A stretch of DNA of 64,000 nucleotides from Acinetobacter celticus (GTDB lineage: Bacteria; Pseudomonadota; Gammaproteobacteria; Pseudomonadales; Moraxellaceae): NCBI RefSeq assembly GCF_001707755.1, contig NZ_MBDL01000009.1, positions 372,001-436,000 on the forward strand, in the 5' to 3' direction. The position numbers were made by a program, and so were the translations under genes. Under the pieces are notes generated by a model. The model was not told where the DNA came from. It searched no databases and saw only the letters and a list, made by a program, of their open reading frames with translations. Shown piece by piece: positions 19,959 to 29,826 of the stretch. How positions within the stretch are numbered: position 1 is the stretch's first letter; every line of letters starts with the position of its first letter.

Positions 19959-20106
19959 GTAAAGCCTTATTTTATAACGATTTATAATAAAAACCAATAC
20001 ATTGCAAATACTAAGGCTTTTTTCTACTCTTTTTTAGGTCGAACTCAGGTTATTCGACCAAAATTTAATGAACTGCTGTAAATCCTTTTAAATATCTACC
20101 ACGAAA

Positions 20107-20841
20107 TTACTGAATAGAATACCCACCATCAATGACATACTGTGAGCCAGTAATAAATTTTGCTCGATCAGATAATAGAAAACTCACTAACTCGGCAACT
20201 TCTTCTGGCGTGCCTAATCGGCCAACAGGGTGCTTTTTTGCTAGAAACTGATGATCAATATGTTCAATCAGTGGCGTTTCAATATAACCTGGATGAATTG
20301 AATTGACCCGAATCTGTTGCTCCGCATAATCCAATGCTACAGCCTTGGTCATACCAGTCACAGCATGCTTACTGGTCACATAAGCGGCTCTATTTTTGGT
20401 TGCGATTATACCCAACATTGAAGATGTATTAACAATAGCACCACCACACGATTTCAACATCAATGGAATTTGAAAATGCATACAGTAATAAACACTATTG
20501 ACATTTACATCCATAATTTGCTGCCACTCTTGAATGTTCAAATCGGCAATTGCTTTAGCCGCTGAGGTCATTCCTGCATTATTCAAAGCGACATCTAGCC
20601 GACCAAACCTTTGCTCAATTTGTTGAACAACAGATTGAATAAATTCAGCATTTGTAACATCTCCGCTTTGCACCATTACAGCTGTTTTTAACGCTAACTG
20701 TTCAGAAAGTACATCCAATTTCTCTTGATTCAAATCAACTAGACATAACTGATACCCTTGCTCTGCCAGAGTAACCGCAACAGCTTTTCCTATCCCTGAA
20801 GCAGCACCTGTGATCATGGCAACTCGTTGAAAATTTTCCAT
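20107..20841 (-). CDS. Short-chain dehydrogenase/reductase (classical SDR), distal gene of the BVMO cluster
   Basis: A 244-residue cytoplasmic oxidoreductase. Cofactor motif TGAASGIGKA (about 11-20), NNAG (about 87-90), catalytic Ser in VNTSSMLG and the YVTSK pair (Tyr-x-x-x-Lys, about 152-156). An acidic residue after the second strand (LVDLN) favours NAD(H). AAGGATTAAAC precedes the ATG. In the cluster it could oxidise a secondary alcohol to the ketone used by the monooxygenase. It is the last gene on the minus strand before the dead IS982 element. Confidence 0.87.
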   Translation of the reverse strand: MENFQRVAMITGAASGIGKAVAVTLAEQGYQLCLVDLNQEKLDVLSEQLALKTAVMVQSGDVTNAEFIQSVVQQIEQRFGRLDVALNNAGMTSAAKAIADLNIQEWQQIMDVNVNSVYYCMHFQIPLMLKSCGGAIVNTSSMLGIIATKNRAAYVTSKHAVTGMTKAVALDYAEQQIRVNSIHPGYIETPLIEHIDHQFLAKKHPVGRLGTPEEVAELVSFLLSDRAKFITGSQYVIDGGYSIQ

Positions 20842-20843
20842 GT

Positions 20844-21284
20844 TTAATCCTTATATTTAAATTGCATCATATATGACAATAAATGTGTTTTTACTTGATT
20901 TGGAATCGCTTGTTTTTGAAAGGTGGTCGGGTTCACGATCACAATTACACTCTTGCCAATGGCAACAATATTCCCTTGTTGCTTGCTCACAATTTCATAC
21001 AACATCGTAAAACTGGTATGACCCACATCTGTGACATAAGAGCGCGTGATTAATACATCTGGATAAGTCACTGGATGCTGATATTCGCATTCATTTTTAA
21101 GAATTACGCTATATAACTTGGCATCAAAAAAACGAAGTTGATCTAAAAATGCTATCCGTGCATCTTCTAAATAACGGAAATAGTGGACGTTATTTAAATG
21201 ACCAAATAGATCCATTTCGCCCCATGACATTGGGCGATGCACCTCTGAAAATTCGACCACCTCAGTCACGATACAACCCACCAT
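20844..21284 (-). CDS. Hotdog-fold acyl-CoA thioesterase (4HBT/YbgC type)
   Basis: A 146-residue protein with the 4HBT signature MSWGEMDLFGHLNNVHYFRYLEDAR (about residues 19-43), where the Asp in MDLFGHLNN is the usual catalytic residue. It probably hydrolyses acyl-CoA thioesters. Two bases separate it from the next SDR gene. Its start (ATG 21284) overlaps the end of the previous SDR gene by 23 bases; a slightly later GTG is possible. Its role in the cluster may be to release CoA or to detoxify a dead-end ester. Confidence 0.82.
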   Translation of the reverse strand: MVGCIVTEVVEFSEVHRPMSWGEMDLFGHLNNVHYFRYLEDARIAFLDQLRFFDAKLYSVILKNECEYQHPVTYPDVLITRSYVTDVGHTSFTMLYEIVSKQQGNIVAIGKSVIVIVNPTTFQKQAIPNQVKTHLLSYMMQFKYKD

Positions 21285-21987
21285 TTACATGAATATTTTC
21301 ACCTGTAATATATGAAGCACCTAAACTGCATAAGAAGGCAATTACTTGGGCAATTTCATCTGGCTGTCCTAAACGTTTTAACGGGGTGCTATTTATCATG
21401 GCATTACGTTTTTCATTACTCATACCTTGCAACATAGCAGTATCAATTAAGCCTGGCGAAACTGTATTTACTCGTGTTCGTGGAGCAAGTTCAATGGCTA
21501 AACTTTTGGTTAAAGCAATGACACCCCCTTTGGCGGTAGCATAAGCGGTATGGGCAATACTCCCTTGATGGCCTGCAATTGAAGCAATATTCACAATTGC
21601 ACTGTTCTCGGATAAAAGCGGTAATAAACTTTTAATTAAGTAATAATTTGCGCTTAAATTGATTGTAATTTGTTGGTTCCATTTATCATAACTTAGGTCT
21701 GCAAGCTCAATATGCTGATATAAACCTGCAGCATGAATAATTAAATCTACTTCTGCATACAACGTGCTCACCCTATGCTTAAGTTGATCTACCACTTCAG
21801 TAGAAGCAATATCCATTTGAAAATAATGCCATTTACTACTTAAACTAGATAAAAATGCTGTATCTTCATCGACAACATCAAGCAAAATAAAATTCATTTG
21901 ATATGCGTCTAGTACGCGAATCGTTGCTTTTGCAATGCCTCCTAATGCACCTGTAATCACCACAGTTTTATTGCTTAATCCGTTCAT
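21262..21987 (-). CDS. Short-chain dehydrogenase/reductase, second SDR of the cluster
   Basis: A 241-residue SDR with TGALGGIAKA as cofactor loop (the third glycine position reads GGIA rather than GIG), a HAAG motif, Ser in VNIASIAG and Tyr-x-x-x-Lys in YATAKGG. LLDVVDED after the second strand suggests NAD(H). AAAGGAATTGAAA supports the ATG at 21987. It differs enough from the other SDR to have another substrate. Confidence 0.85.
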   Translation of the reverse strand: MNGLSNKTVVITGALGGIAKATIRVLDAYQMNFILLDVVDEDTAFLSSLSSKWHYFQMDIASTEVVDQLKHRVSTLYAEVDLIIHAAGLYQHIELADLSYDKWNQQITINLSANYYLIKSLLPLLSENSAIVNIASIAGHQGSIAHTAYATAKGGVIALTKSLAIELAPRTRVNTVSPGLIDTAMLQGMSNEKRNAMINSTPLKRLGQPDEIAQVIAFLCSLGASYITGENIHVNGGLYRD

Positions 21988-22098
21988 TTTCAATTCCTTT
22001 TAGCTTCATGTCCTTGATTCTTATATTCAGTATTAATATTTTTTCGGGATGCTATTTCCAGTTAAGGGAAATGTACCCTTAACTGACTTTTGATAAGT

Positions 22099-23346
22099 TT
22101 AAAATTTATAAGTGGTCACGAAGTTTAAACGCGATACATCAAATACCTTGCCATCAAACTGTTCGCGTTTACCATGATGATATTCCAAACCAACATCTAC
22201 CGTTTTTACAGGTGTGTAGAACACATTGGCAGCAAGATCAGACACTTGTTTATTGGTTGTTGGATTATTTTTTGCAAAATTAGTCGTGTCATCATAATCA
22301 AACAATGACGCGGCAAAGTTGGTACGCCATTGATCAGATAATTGATGCGAATAACCTAAAACATACGTGTTCACTTTATTTTGATCCAAATCGTTTTGGC
22401 TATCATTGATACTAAAATCACCGCCACTGCTATAACCGTTTACAGTCCCCGCCGTTTGTTGTGTATAAGACACAAACTTTTGGTCACCCTCAACATGATA
22501 GAAATGACCTTGGATTGAGTTCACTGGTGAAAATTTATATTTCAAACCAAAACCCATTCCCCAAGCCCATTTATCGATGTCTTTTTCTGAACCACTGACA
22601 TTTAAGGTTGCACGCTTTTCATTCACAAAACCTTGTGCAACAGCTGTTAAATTCTCTTGCTTATAGACATATTTTGCGGTCAATGCAGGTAATTCAGATG
22701 CACGTGTATCAACATATTCAGCCGCTACTTTTAGGTTGTGCGCAGGAGCCAAATCAAAGTTGTAGCGGATTTGCGGATTACGCGTCCATGCATACCCCAT
22801 AAATAAAGTGTAATCAACACTTTCGGTATTGGTTTCAAAATTTCCCATATTTGAAGATGTTTGACCTAACAGCCAGTTATTAAAATCTACATAAGCATGT
22901 CGAATACGCAATTTACCATTGCCTTCTAAACCATCCCAAAAGTCCATTTCTATTTTGGCTTTGATATCAGTAGTATTCACTTTTTTCGACATATCCATGC
23001 CTAGACGCGTGGCAGTTAAAGTGAATGCAGATCGGTTCCCCGCTGGAGATCGATCAACTGCTGGGGTTTGATTACTGACAAATGGTGCAGCAGTGGTATC
23101 TTTAAAATCGACAGCCCCATCCATACGTACAATACCGTAAAACTTAATATTGGTATCACTGAAAACATTGACCGATTTTGTATTTTGCTGTGTTGATTGA
23201 TCTACATTTTCCAGTTTCTGTTGTGCTTTTAAGGATTGAACTTCTTGCTCCAAAAAAGCAATGCGCTGATTCACATCCTCAGCAAATACTGGTGAATTTC
23301 CAAGTAAAAACATAGATATAACCAATACTTTCATTTCTTGTTTCAT
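22099..23346 (-). CDS. DcaP-like outer-membrane porin
   Basis: About 415 residues: signal peptide (KVLVISMFLLGNSPVFA), then a short coiled coil (RIAFLEQEVQSLKAQQKLEN) and a beta-barrel beginning IKFYGIVRMDGAVDF and ending in aromatic VTTYKF. The coiled coil before the barrel and the KFYGxVRxD start are typical of the Acinetobacter DcaP family, which imports dicarboxylic acids. AGGATGAAAAAA spaces the ATG at 23346 well. It belongs to the cluster by strand and short gaps (83 bases to the MFS gene) and probably brings in the substrate or an acidic intermediate. Confidence 0.87.
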   Translation of the reverse strand: MKQEMKVLVISMFLLGNSPVFAEDVNQRIAFLEQEVQSLKAQQKLENVDQSTQQNTKSVNVFSDTNIKFYGIVRMDGAVDFKDTTAAPFVSNQTPAVDRSPAGNRSAFTLTATRLGMDMSKKVNTTDIKAKIEMDFWDGLEGNGKLRIRHAYVDFNNWLLGQTSSNMGNFETNTESVDYTLFMGYAWTRNPQIRYNFDLAPAHNLKVAAEYVDTRASELPALTAKYVYKQENLTAVAQGFVNEKRATLNVSGSEKDIDKWAWGMGFGLKYKFSPVNSIQGHFYHVEGDQKFVSYTQQTAGTVNGYSSGGDFSINDSQNDLDQNKVNTYVLGYSHQLSDQWRTNFAASLFDYDDTTNFAKNNPTTNKQVSDLAANVFYTPVKTVDVGLEYHHGKREQFDGKVFDVSRLNFVTTYKF

Positions 23347-23429
23347 TTTTTTCATCCTGAAAAAAAGTTGAATTCTTCCTATCCCACCCATTATTGAATA
23401 GGCAGGAAAGATTTAAATTGATTAATTAT

Positions 23430-24794
23430 TTATATGAATTTTTTACTGTCTTCATAATCAACATCACGTAGCGAGCGGCCACCTGTTTCTTTCAGCATGA
23501 CAATTGCAATAATAGAAATAGTGATTACAAATAAAATGTAGAATGTAATGGGCAATGTACTATCAAACTTTTTCCATAATAAGGTCGCAATCATAGGTGC
23601 GATTGAACCTGCAAGGATTGACGAAATTTGATAACAAAATGACGCACCTGAATAACGCATGCGAGTTGGGAAAATTTCTGACAAAACAGCACCTTGCCCT
23701 GCATAACACATTCCTTGGAATAATAATCCTGTACACATTGACAGTAGAACTAACCAAAACTCTCCAGTGTTCAGTCCAAAGAAGTAAAATGGAATCCATG
23801 CAATCAGACCTGCATACCCAATATACATGGTCTTTTTACGACCAATTTTATCAGACAAATAACCGCAAGAAATCATAGAGAAAAATTGGAATGCATTTGC
23901 ACAAAGTAAAAGTGCCAAAATGGTTGAATAGGTAAATTGCATTTGAATAGAAAGATAAGCAATTGAAAATACTACAATAATATAATATGCAGAGTTCTCA
24001 CCAACACGCATCAACATGCCACAAATTGCTTGCTTTGGATAATGCCGTAATACCTCTTTCATTCCTGCTGAAGCTTTTTGTTGTTCCTCTTGGCGCTGAA
24101 TCGACTCTTTAAAAACATCTGACTCTTCAACATTTTTGCGAATATAGTAACCAATAAAAACAATAATTGCAGAAAGCCAGAATGCAACTCTCCAGCCCCA
24201 TGCAAGAAAGTCTTCAGCAACCAATAATGCAGAGAGACCCAATAATACTAAACTAGCCAGTACATTACCTGCACATGCCGCTGCTTGCGGAAAACTTGTC
24301 CAAAAACCACGCTGATGTTCAGGACTATGCTCTCCCACCAATAGCATTGCGCCACCCCATTCACCACCCACTGCAAAACCTTGTATAAAGCGCAATATAA
24401 CCAGTAATGCAGGTGCTGCGTATCCAATACTGGCATAAGATGGTATACATCCCATCATAAAAGTTGCAAAGCCAACCATAATCAAACTAATTTGTAATAG
24501 TCGTTTACGTCCATATTTATCGCCATAATGACCAAAAACTAATCCACCCAATGGCCTAGCTAAAAAACCAACTGCATATGTTGCAAATGCAGCAATAATG
24601 CCCATAAGAACACTACCATCCCCCATCACAGGGAAAAATAGTTTTGAAAATACTAATGTGCTCGCGATCCCATAAATAAAAAACTCATACCATTCAGCAA
24701 TTGTTCCCGCCATAGCAGCACCAACAACTTTTTTAATATTTGATTTTTCATTTACGGTACTTTCAACATCCTCTATTTTTGTGACCATTTCCAT
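23430..24794 (-). CDS. MHS-family MFS transporter
   Basis: A 454-residue inner-membrane transporter of the metabolite:proton symporter family (ShiA/ProP type). Visible signs: AGTIAEWYEFFIYG near the start, the MFS loop GHYGDKYGRKRLL, RFIQGFAVGGEWGGAMLLVGEH, and LSDKIGRKKTM in the second half. Twelve membrane helices are expected. AAAGGATTTTAACG supports the ATG at 24794. It lies between the semialdehyde dehydrogenase and the porin and is the likely inner-membrane importer for the cluster's substrate, probably an organic anion. Confidence 0.88.
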   Translation of the reverse strand: MEMVTKIEDVESTVNEKSNIKKVVGAAMAGTIAEWYEFFIYGIASTLVFSKLFFPVMGDGSVLMGIIAAFATYAVGFLARPLGGLVFGHYGDKYGRKRLLQISLIMVGFATFMMGCIPSYASIGYAAPALLVILRFIQGFAVGGEWGGAMLLVGEHSPEHQRGFWTSFPQAAACAGNVLASLVLLGLSALLVAEDFLAWGWRVAFWLSAIIVFIGYYIRKNVEESDVFKESIQRQEEQQKASAGMKEVLRHYPKQAICGMLMRVGENSAYYIIVVFSIAYLSIQMQFTYSTILALLLCANAFQFFSMISCGYLSDKIGRKKTMYIGYAGLIAWIPFYFFGLNTGEFWLVLLSMCTGLLFQGMCYAGQGAVLSEIFPTRMRYSGASFCYQISSILAGSIAPMIATLLWKKFDSTLPITFYILFVITISIIAIVMLKETGGRSLRDVDYEDSKKFI

Positions 24795-24836
24795 CGTTAA
24801 AATCCTTTTATCATTTATTATCAAATTTTTTATGTC

Positions 24837-26279
24837 TTAAGATATGTTTCCTATACATACATACTTTATTTCTAGATATTCATCTAAGCCATATTTAGAT
24901 CCCTCTCTTCCTATTCCTGATGATTTCACCCCGCCAAAAGGTGCAGCAGCATTTGAAATGAGACCGGTATTTACACCCACCATGCCGTATTCCAAGCCAC
25001 GTGATACTCGAATAAATTGATTCATATCTTGAGTGAATACATACGAGGCAAGACCAAACTCGGTATCATTCGACATCGCCAGAGCTTGCGCTTCATTTTC
25101 GAATTTAAAAATTGGGGCAAATGGTCCAAAAGTTTCTTCTTTAGCACATAGCATGTCTTGCGTAACATCTTTAACAAGTGTCGGGACACACCAATTGGCA
25201 TCACTATTTTGGGTTTTACCTGCAACCAAGATTGCGCCTTTACTTAATGCGTCTTGAATATGTTCTTCCACTTTTAAAATGGCTTTACGATTGATTAAAG
25301 GACCAATATCTGTATCTGGATCTAAACCATTACCGACTTTCAAGGCTTCTACTTTGACTTTAAGTTTTTCAATAAAAGCATCATAAATTTCGCTTTGCAC
25401 ATAAATACGATTAGCACATACACACGTCTGACCTGCATTACGAAACTTGGTATCCATTACCCCTTGTACGGCTTGATCTAAATTAGCGCTGTTAAATACC
25501 AATACTGGCGCATTACCGCCCAGTTCTAACGACAATTTTTTTATTGTAGGTGCACTTTGTGCCATAAGCTTGACACCAGTTTCAGTCGAACCAGTAAAAC
25601 TTAGCTTTTTAACAATAGGACTTTGGGTAAAAATTTGACCAATACGGGTTGACGATCCAGTAAGGACATTAAACACTCCGGCTGGGAAACCCGCTCGTTC
25701 TGCTAATTTGGCAATGGCCAAAGCCGTTAATGGCGTTTCTGACGCAGGCTTCACTAAAATTGTACACCCCGCTGCTAATGCAGGTGCCACTTTACGTGTG
25801 ATCATGGCCGCAGGGAAATTCCATGGTGTAATTGCAGCACATACCCCGACCGCTTCTTTAAATACTAAAATTTCACTGGTCGCATTACTTGGAATAATAT
25901 CGCCATAAGCACGTTTGGCTTCTTCACTAAACCATTCCACATAACTTGCAGCATAGGCAATTTCACCTTTGGCTTCTTTAAAAGGTTTGCCCTGTTCAAG
26001 CGTCATAATGGTCGCGAGCTCATCTTGATGCTGTATCAACAAATCAAACCAATTACGTAGCAAACGGCTACGCTCACCAGTGGCAACATTTTTCCACTTT
26101 TTTTGTGCTATTTCTGCATCTAATAAAGCTTGTTCTATAACAACATCATCCAATACAGGGACAGTCGTCAATATTGAATTATCTAGAGGGTTTTTAACCT
26201 CTAAAGTTTCTTGAGCACTAATCCATTGCCCATTCACCCAACATCTATTTTCAAAAACAGATAAACTTGTGATATCCAT
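24837..26279 (-). CDS. NAD(P)-dependent semialdehyde dehydrogenase (SSADH-like)
   Basis: A 480-residue aldehyde dehydrogenase. Motifs: TPWNFPAAMITRKVAPALAAGC, the FTGSTETG cofactor loop, catalytic Glu in LELGGNAP and catalytic Cys in GQTCVCANR. The overall pattern is that of succinate-semialdehyde dehydrogenase. GGAAATGGTAT precedes the ATG at 26279; starting further upstream would run into the regulator gene. In the cluster it would oxidise a semialdehyde made by the iron-alcohol dehydrogenase. It resembles the enzyme of the carnitine cluster at 39.8-41.2 kb. Confidence 0.92.
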   Translation of the reverse strand: MDITSLSVFENRCWVNGQWISAQETLEVKNPLDNSILTTVPVLDDVVIEQALLDAEIAQKKWKNVATGERSRLLRNWFDLLIQHQDELATIMTLEQGKPFKEAKGEIAYAASYVEWFSEEAKRAYGDIIPSNATSEILVFKEAVGVCAAITPWNFPAAMITRKVAPALAAGCTILVKPASETPLTALAIAKLAERAGFPAGVFNVLTGSSTRIGQIFTQSPIVKKLSFTGSTETGVKLMAQSAPTIKKLSLELGGNAPVLVFNSANLDQAVQGVMDTKFRNAGQTCVCANRIYVQSEIYDAFIEKLKVKVEALKVGNGLDPDTDIGPLINRKAILKVEEHIQDALSKGAILVAGKTQNSDANWCVPTLVKDVTQDMLCAKEETFGPFAPIFKFENEAQALAMSNDTEFGLASYVFTQDMNQFIRVSRGLEYGMVGVNTGLISNAAAPFGGVKSSGIGREGSKYGLDEYLEIKYVCIGNIS

Positions 26280-26298
26280 ATACCATTTCCTAAATTGA

Positions 26299-27711
26299 TT
26301 ACTGTTTAAAGCGCGTAATTTTTTTGACCAATGTCGATTGTTCAACACCTAAAGCTTCTGCTGTTGCTCGCGTTGAACCATGAATATTTAGAGCCTCTAC
26401 AATAAGCTCGTACTCATATGCCAAAACTTTATCTTTCAACGTCACCCCTTGTTTGGGCAACTGCTTTTCATGATGTAAATAATCAGGCAAATCATGCATA
26501 CTAATTTCTGTATGTGTTGTACTCACCATTAGACGCTCAATCACGTTAACCAATTGGCGAATATTCCCTGGCCAATCATGTAGCGTCAGTGACTCAATCA
26601 CTTCTGGACTAAATTGCTTATCCATCTGATATTTTTCATTAAAGGACTTTTGAGATTGCTGTATTAAAGGCAAAATTTCAGAGTTACGTTGACGAAGTGG
26701 CGGTAATTCAATATCGACGACATTGATACGGTAAAATAAATCCTCACGGAATTCCCCCGCTTTTACCATCTCCTCCAAATTACGGTGTGTTGCTGAAATA
26801 ATCCGAATATCGACCTCTTTAAACTCTGTCGAACCTACGGGAAGAAAGCGATTTTCCTCAATCACTTTCAGCAATTTCACTTGCATACTTAGCGGTAAAT
26901 CACCAATTTCATCTAAAAATAAAGTTCCTTGATGTGAAATTTCCAATAGACCCTTTTTACCTTTGGTGGACGCACCCGTAAATGCACCAGGAACATACCC
27001 AAACAATTCAATTTCAAGTAAATTGTCTGGAATTCCTGAACAATTGAGCTCCAAGAAGGCATGAGTCGCTCTAGGACTGATACTATGGATATAACGAGCC
27101 AATTTGCTCTTTCCTGTACCAGTTTCTCCACGGAGTAAAACCTTGCTGTTATATTTGGCCACGTTCGTAGCCAAATCAAATATCTTTTGGGTTTCACGCG
27201 AGATAATCAGCTCTTCTGAAAAAGATGAAATTTTATACTGTGACTGACTACGGAATAAATTTTCAAGCTGTTCTTGTGCATGCTTTGCACGTAATAGCTC
27301 AGTAATATCTCGAACACTGGTTACCACACACATTAATTGTTTACGTTCATCAAATACTGGACTACCTGTGACCAATATTTTTTGAGAACCATTAATAGTT
27401 TGAACGAGAGTGACTACTTCCTGACGTTTCAATACTTCCAAAGAAGCTGAATTGGAAAGATAACCGAGCTTAACTAAGTCCCCCATATAGCGACCAATTA
27501 AAATGCTTCGATTCAATCCTGTAATTCGCTCATAAGACCGATTTACAGCAATGGTGACGGCTCTAGCATCGGTGATATAAATGCCATCTTGAATTGCATC
27601 AATAATTGAACGAATCGGCTCAACATCAAATATAGAACGCCCATCTTGTCCTTGTAGAGAAAAACGATCTTTATTGACTTTCATAAAAGAAATCACTTCA
27701 TCCATACTCAT
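26299..27711 (-). CDS. Sigma-54-dependent activator with PAS domain
   Basis: A 470-residue bacterial enhancer-binding protein. A PAS sensor occupies about 33-140 (IIDAIQDGIYITDARAVTIAVN). The AAA+ domain carries Walker A GETGTGKS (195-202), the sigma-54 contact loop GAFTGA (242-247) and Walker B LFLDEIGD (264-271). A Fis-type DNA-binding helix pair closes the protein (TRATAEALGVEQSTL). It has no receiver domain, so it probably senses a small molecule through PAS. GGAGGACGGCAGAC precedes the ATG at 27711. Its position inside the catabolic cluster makes it the likely activator of the promoter upstream of the monooxygenase. Confidence 0.93.
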   Translation of the reverse strand: MSMDEVISFMKVNKDRFSLQGQDGRSIFDVEPIRSIIDAIQDGIYITDARAVTIAVNRSYERITGLNRSILIGRYMGDLVKLGYLSNSASLEVLKRQEVVTLVQTINGSQKILVTGSPVFDERKQLMCVVTSVRDITELLRAKHAQEQLENLFRSQSQYKISSFSEELIISRETQKIFDLATNVAKYNSKVLLRGETGTGKSKLARYIHSISPRATHAFLELNCSGIPDNLLEIELFGYVPGAFTGASTKGKKGLLEISHQGTLFLDEIGDLPLSMQVKLLKVIEENRFLPVGSTEFKEVDIRIISATHRNLEEMVKAGEFREDLFYRINVVDIELPPLRQRNSEILPLIQQSQKSFNEKYQMDKQFSPEVIESLTLHDWPGNIRQLVNVIERLMVSTTHTEISMHDLPDYLHHEKQLPKQGVTLKDKVLAYEYELIVEALNIHGSTRATAEALGVEQSTLVKKITRFKQ

Positions 27712-27727
27712 GTCTGCCGTCCTCCAA

Positions 27728-28870
27728 TCAATACGCTTCGCGATAAATTGCTTCAATATCTGCAACTGATAATCGGCGCGGATTATTTTTCAATAAACGC
27801 TCGACCTTAATCGCCTCAGTAGCCAATGCTGGAATATCATCCTCAGCAATGCCAAATGCACGTAAACCTGTCGGAATATTTAATTGCGCACAGAATTGGC
27901 GAAGAAAATCGACCAACAGTTCTGCATTACGAAGTTGATTCTGTGTAACATCTAGTTTTAATACGTTGGCGATATGGCTTAAGCGTTCAGAACATCCAAT
28001 CACGTTCCACTTCAAAACATATGGCAACATCAGTGCATTGCTGACCCCATGTGGCATTTTATATTTACCACCCAATGGATATGCCAAAGCATGTACTGCA
28101 CCCACACCCGCATTTCCAAATGCCAAACCAGCCATTAAGCTTGCAGTGGCCATTTTTTCACGTGCAATTAAATTGCTTGGCAATGCATAGGCTTTTGGCA
28201 AATATTCTATAATTAGTTCAATAGCTTGAATTGCTAAAGCATCAGTAATGTCTGAATGATTCACCGAAATATAGGCCTCCACAGCATGAACCAAAGCATC
28301 CACGCCACTGGCTGCTGTCACAGAAGCGGGACAACTGACTGACATAATCGGTGAAACAATCGCAACATCAGGCAGTAAATAATCACTGATAATGCCTTGC
28401 TTCATTTGATTGACCGTATCAGATAAAATCGCAACATTCGTCACTTCTGAACCTGTACCTGATGTCGTTGGAATCACAATGAGTGGGATATTACGGTTTT
28501 GAATTTTATCTATCCCAATAAACTCATGAATTTCAGCAGATTGCCCTGCTAAAGCAGCAACACATTTAGCAATATCCAGCGCACTTCCACCACCAACAGC
28601 AAGCACTGAATCACATTGCTGCTGACGATAGACATCAATGCAGTCTTGTACTTGTTCTAATTCAGGCTCAGGTTTAACCTCATCGAAAATTGAATATTCG
28701 ATCGTTAATAAATCCAATACATGCTGTAACGTGCCCGACTTCACGACACCTTGATCTGTCACAATCAATGGCTTCTGAATATTAAATTTTTCAATTGCTT
28801 GCACTAAATATTGCAAAGCCGATTGACCTGTAACTAACTTATTTGCACTTTTAAATGTTGCAAAGCTCAT
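27728..28870 (-). CDS. Iron-containing alcohol dehydrogenase
   Basis: A 380-residue group III alcohol dehydrogenase. Signs: VLAVGGGSALDIAK for cofactor binding, IPTTSGTGSEVT, metal ligands in GVDALVHAVEAY and in the signature GAVHALAYPLGGKYKMPHG. The ATG at 28870 follows AAGGAACGCCA. The enzyme would oxidise a primary alcohol (for example an omega-hydroxy acid) to the aldehyde. It lies 17 bases after the esterase and just before the regulator. The exact substrate cannot be read from sequence. Confidence 0.92.
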   Translation of the reverse strand: MSFATFKSANKLVTGQSALQYLVQAIEKFNIQKPLIVTDQGVVKSGTLQHVLDLLTIEYSIFDEVKPEPELEQVQDCIDVYRQQQCDSVLAVGGGSALDIAKCVAALAGQSAEIHEFIGIDKIQNRNIPLIVIPTTSGTGSEVTNVAILSDTVNQMKQGIISDYLLPDVAIVSPIMSVSCPASVTAASGVDALVHAVEAYISVNHSDITDALAIQAIELIIEYLPKAYALPSNLIAREKMATASLMAGLAFGNAGVGAVHALAYPLGGKYKMPHGVSNALMLPYVLKWNVIGCSERLSHIANVLKLDVTQNQLRNAELLVDFLRQFCAQLNIPTGLRAFGIAEDDIPALATEAIKVERLLKNNPRRLSVADIEAIYREAY

Positions 28871-28887
28871 TGGCGTTCCTTATTTTT

Positions 28888-29826
28888 TTAAATTTTCTGA
28901 GCAATATATTTGCCAATCTGCGCTAAATATTGTTCAGCGACTGGCAACTTTCCTGCCATGGTAAATATTCCATGCATCAACCCACCTAAATGGTGATATT
29001 CCACATTTAAGCCAGATTGAATCGCCTTAGATAAATACAACATAGCTTCATCACGTAATGGATCATGTTCAAGCGTCATTAAATAAACATCGCCATTTCG
29101 TCTATCGAATGGTTGATTTAACAAGGAGATCGCTTGTTGATTTTGCTCTGACTCAAACAACTGATCAAAAAACCAATGCATCGTACTGGCCACCAATGGA
29201 AAGCCTGATTGATAATTTTGATAACTTTCAGATTCGGGGTAATAACCAATCACTGGATAAAGCAAAACTTGCGCCTTAAGCTCAAATCCATAGTTTTGAT
29301 AAAAGCTTTGCCCAAGATGTGCAGCTAAATGTGCCCCTGCACTATCTCCCATGAAAACCATACGTTTTGGGTCAACCTTTAAAGCATCTGCGTGATCGAT
29401 CACATATTGTAAAGCACGCTGACAATCTTCAAATGGCACTGGAAATTTCACTTCAGGTGATAAACGATAATCCACTGCAATCACACGAACATGCGCGGTA
29501 TCCGCAATTTTTCGACAAATTGAGTCATGCGTATCAAGATCGCCAATTACCCAACCGCCACCGTGAATAAACAATACCGTTGGTTGGGCTTCTTCCCGTT
29601 CAAGCGTCGTATCATAAAGACGTAAATGGACTGGCTCACCCAAAATCACATCTGAAATATTGAGCGTTTCAACCTGTTCTAAACCCTTGATTGCGACTAG
29701 ACTACAATTGGTTTTATATGTACTTCTTAGATTCGAAATCTCACCCATTTTCTCGAAAGATTTACCGCCATTGGCAATAAATGCATCGATAATCGGTTTA
29801 GCTTCGGAATGAAGGACAACGCTCAT
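28888..29826 (-). CDS. Alpha/beta hydrolase, HSL family esterase/lactonase
   Basis: A 312-residue hydrolase of the hormone-sensitive-lipase family: oxyanion motif HGGGW (FIHGGGWVIGD), nucleophile Ser in GDSAGAHLA, acid and base in the C-terminal part (DPLRDEAM and LMHGIF). Its start overlaps the end of the monooxygenase gene by four bases, so the two are translationally coupled. This pairing is the usual one for opening the ester or lactone made by a Baeyer-Villiger enzyme. Confidence 0.92.
   Translation of the reverse strand: MSVVLHSEAKPIIDAFIANGGKSFEKMGEISNLRSTYKTNCSLVAIKGLEQVETLNISDVILGEPVHLRLYDTTLEREEAQPTVLFIHGGGWVIGDLDTHDSICRKIADTAHVRVIAVDYRLSPEVKFPVPFEDCQRALQYVIDHADALKVDPKRMVFMGDSAGAHLAAHLGQSFYQNYGFELKAQVLLYPVIGYYPESESYQNYQSGFPLVASTMHWFFDQLFESEQNQQAISLLNQPFDRRNGDVYLMTLEHDPLRDEAMLYLSKAIQSGLNVEYHHLGGLMHGIFTMAGKLPVAEQYLAQIGKYIAQKI

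Larger units (their letters stand above)
19088..20050 (-). mobile_element. Degenerate IS982-family insertion sequence
   Basis: About 963 bp, a normal IS982 length, bounded by short inverted ends: AATAACCTGA at 19084-19093 and its complement at 20045-20054. Inside is one broken minus-strand transposase. The element is an old insertion that can no longer move by itself. I see no clear target-site duplication. Confidence 0.75.
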